A DNA stretch of 64,000 bases, taken from positions 1,374,001 to 1,438,000 of the forward strand of contig NZ_AP023086.1 of assembly GCF_021655555.1 (NCBI RefSeq). The letters are read 5' to 3'. Positions 62,519-64,000 of the stretch are shown here, piece by piece (position 1 is the stretch's first letter; the number at the start of each line of letters is the position of its first letter). The translations under genes and the position numbers were made by a program. This DNA is from Marinagarivorans cellulosilyticus. GTDB lineage: Bacteria > Pseudomonadota > Gammaproteobacteria > Pseudomonadales > Cellvibrionaceae. The notes under the pieces were generated by a model, which did no database searches, was not told the DNA's origin, and was given only the letters and a program-made list of their open reading frames with translations.

Positions 62519-63586
62519 ATGGTTGCTTCACAACTTAGTTCCGAAAACACTACGCGCGCTGCTATTCCACCTGTCGTATCACTAGAAGATTTCGATGATG
62601 ACCTGTTGCTTGATGAGAGCGATTCAGAGCTTGCTGAAGATGCTCAGCCGATAGTCGCTAAAACTAAGAAAGTTGCAGCCAAGGCCAAGGCTGATACTAA
62701 AGAGTCCGAACAAACCACCTTTGCTGCCGATGAAAATGAGCAGCAAAAAAACTTAGATGCTACTCAGCTTTATTTGAATGAAATTGGCTTTTCGCCGTTG
62801 TTATCGGCTGAAGAGGAAGTGTATTTTGCGCGTAAGGCCTTGAAGGGTGAAGAGGCGGCTCGCAAGCGAATGATCGAAAGTAACTTGCGACTTGTAGTAA
62901 AGATTTCGCGTCGCTATGTGAATCGCGGTTTGGCGCTGCTCGATTTAATTGAAGAGGGCAACTTGGGTTTGATTCGCGCGGTTGAGAAGTTTGATCCTGA
63001 GCGCGGCTTTCGCTTCTCTACTTACGCGACTTGGTGGATCCGCCAAACTATTGAACGTGCGATCATGAATCAGACGCGCACCATTCGTCTGCCTATACAT
63101 GTGGTAAAAGAGCTTAATGTATATTTGCGTGCTGCCCGCGAGTTGTCGCAAAAATTGGATCACGAGCCATCGCCAGACGAAATCGCTACATTGCTCGATA
63201 AGCCAGTAGAGGACGTGGAGCGCATGCTGGGTTTGAATGAGCGCGTAGCTTCAATGGATACACCTATCGGGCCGTCGTCAGACAAAACTTTAGTGGATAC
63301 TGTGGCTGATACTCAGGTATCGGATCCTGTTGCTTTGTTGCAAGACAGTGATTTGAGTGAGAATTTGAATGGTTGGTTGGATGAGCTTAGCGAAAAGCAG
63401 CGCGAAGTTGTGGCGCGCCGGTTTGGCTTGCGCGGACATGAATCCAGCACTCTTGAAGAGGTGGGGCGTGAAATTGGCCTGACGCGTGAGCGTGTACGGC
63501 AAATACAGGTTGAAGCACTTAGGCGCCTTAGGGATATTCTTGAAAAGCAGGGCTTGAATGCGGTTTCGTTATTTGGAGTGGTTTAA
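62519..63586 (+). CDS. rpoS: Stationary-phase sigma factor RpoS (sigma-38)
   Basis: About 355 residues. All sigma-70 regions are present: region 1.2 DATQLYLNEIGFSPLLSAEEE, 2.1-2.4 with RKRMIESNLRLVVKISRRYVNRGL and GFRFSTYATWWIRQTIERAIMNQTRTIRLP (quoted in part: FSTYATWWIRQTIERAI), region 3 and 4.2 with ESSTLEEVGREIGLTRERVRQ. Very high similarity to Pseudomonas RpoS. The acidic N-terminus (about 20-65) is lineage specific. Frames at 62474 and 62498 would extend it, but the ATG at 62519 has GAGG 10 nt upstream. Confidence 0.96.
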   Translation: MVASQLSSENTTRAAIPPVVSLEDFDDDLLLDESDSELAEDAQPIVAKTKKVAAKAKADTKESEQTTFAADENEQQKNLDATQLYLNEIGFSPLLSAEEEVYFARKALKGEEAARKRMIESNLRLVVKISRRYVNRGLALLDLIEEGNLGLIRAVEKFDPERGFRFSTYATWWIRQTIERAIMNQTRTIRLPIHVVKELNVYLRAARELSQKLDHEPSPDEIATLLDKPVEDVERMLGLNERVASMDTPIGPSSDKTLVDTVADTQVSDPVALLQDSDLSENLNGWLDELSEKQREVVARRFGLRGHESSTLEEVGREIGLTRERVRQIQVEALRRLRDILEKQGLNAVSLFGVV

Positions 63587-63632
63587 CGTATCGGTGATAG
63601 TGTTGGTTTTAGATGTTGCGCGGTGATAGGCG

Positions 63633-63674
63633 CAATAAAAAAGGCGAAAACGTGAGTTTTCGCCTTTTTTATTG
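63633..63674 (+). terminator. Bidirectional terminator between rpoS and the aminotransferase
   Basis: Perfect 19-bp stem (63633-63651 and 63656-63674), 4-nt loop, A- and T-rich at the outer ends, so it should work for both convergent genes. Confidence 0.92.
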
Positions 63675-63689
63675 TTGCGTATTTGTTGC

Positions 63690-64000
63690 TTAAGCCGCTA
63701 GAGCTTTTTGTACACTAGCAAGCTTTACGCATAATACAAACACTTTCATGGCGGCATCGACTTGCTCTACGCTTGGGACTGTCGGGGCAATGCGAATGTT
63801 GCTGTCTTGCGGGTCCTTGCCATAAGGGAAGGTTGCGCCGGCGGGGGTAAGCTTAACGCCTGCTTGGCCTGCAAGTGCAACAACCTTTTTAGCGAGGCCT
63901 TCTTGGGTGTCGAAGGATATGAAATATCCGCCATCGGCTGATTCCCACTGGCCTAGCGCGTTATCACCAAAGGCTTCTTCGAGGTGCTTAAGTACTGACT
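63690..64000 (-). CDS. PLP-dependent aminotransferase, C-terminal part (5' end outside window)
   Basis: 103 residues of frame run from the window edge to the TAA at 63690. The segments GGYFISFDT, GVKLTPAGATFPYGKDPQDSNIRIAP and PSVEQVDAAMKVF (quoted in part: AGATFPYGKDPQDSNIRIAP) match the C-terminus of class I/II aminotransferases of the MocR/aspartate-aminotransferase-like group. The Arg in NIRIAP is the substrate-carboxylate ligand. The lysine that binds PLP lies outside the window. Convergent with rpoS. Confidence 0.85.
   Translation of the reverse strand, partial: SVLKHLEEAFGDNALGQWESADGGYFISFDTQEGLAKKVVALAGQAGVKLTPAGATFPYGKDPQDSNIRIAPTVPSVEQVDAAMKVFVLCVKLASVQKALAA

Noticed and set aside
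1..64000. tRNA genes, CRISPR arrays, insertion sequences and prophage genes
   Set aside because: No cloverleaf, regularly spaced repeat array, transposase or phage gene was noticed on either strand. I could not run a dedicated search.

Overview
The window looks like the chromosome of a marine, polysaccharide-degrading gammaproteobacterium of the Cellvibrionales type (Saccharophagus, Teredinibacter and Simiduia relatives). Three things point there: serine-rich linkers and CBM6 modules on secreted proteins, secreted DUF1592/DUF1552 multi-domain proteins, and a Pseudomonas-like order of housekeeping genes (dksA-gluQ-cbrA-cbrB-pcnB-folK-panB and pcm-nlpD-rpoS). I did not see any tRNA, rRNA, CRISPR array, insertion sequence or prophage.

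Layout. 1-3001: 3' part of a large secreted di-haem cytochrome c carrying three CBM6 modules. 3122-7344: a YegD-like Hsp70, priA and rpmE. 7679-27817: a type VI secretion (T6SS) cluster, all on the minus strand, read as fha-tssJ-tssK-tssL-tssM-tagF-tssA-tssB-tssC-(terminator)-tssC2-tssE-tssF-tssG-clpV. It has the baseplate, sheath and membrane complex but no hcp, vgrG or PAAR gene. 28336-33997: a plus-strand locus with a haem lipoprotein of the DUF1592/DUF1588 family that contains an inserted carbohydrate-binding-like domain, a Tat-exported DUF1552 protein, and two DUF1566 proteins. 34255-35201: a complementary pair of bacterioferritin subunits. 35405-43721: an unusual chaperone-usher type surface locus with three DUF4402 subunits, a chaperone, a divergent usher ending in a SPOR domain, a small exported protein and a FlgT-like lipoprotein. 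43857-44488: two tiny coupled genes of unknown function. 44639-54227: panB, folK, pcnB, the CbrB/CbrA two-component system, a small CbrX-like membrane protein, gluQ and dksA. 54426-58864: sfsA, a Rieske protein, a TfoX C-terminal-like protein, an M15 peptidase, a HAD hydrolase, an unknown protein and a GspH/FimT pseudopilin. 59013-64000: ppa, pcm, a DUF368 (PopT-type) transporter, nlpD, rpoS and the 3' end of an aminotransferase.

The most striking finding is in the 0.8 kb gap between cbrB and pcnB. On the minus strand there is a GG-N10-GC sigma-54 promoter (47701-47716), then a run of about a dozen overlapping AANAAYAA (A-rich, Hfq-binding 'CA') motifs, then an intrinsic terminator (47448-47474). 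Upstream lies a dyad TGTTAC-N15-GTAACA (47813-47839) that resembles a CbrB binding site. This is the architecture and genomic position of the Pseudomonas CrcZ RNA, which titrates Hfq/Crc in carbon catabolite repression. I therefore predict a CbrAB-controlled CrcZ-like RNA of about 250 nt in a non-Pseudomonas lineage.

A second candidate system is the DUF4402/usher-SPOR/FlgT-like locus, which resembles no standard fimbrial operon I know. A third theme is secreted haem proteins joined to carbohydrate-binding modules, seen at both 1-3001 and 28336-31050.
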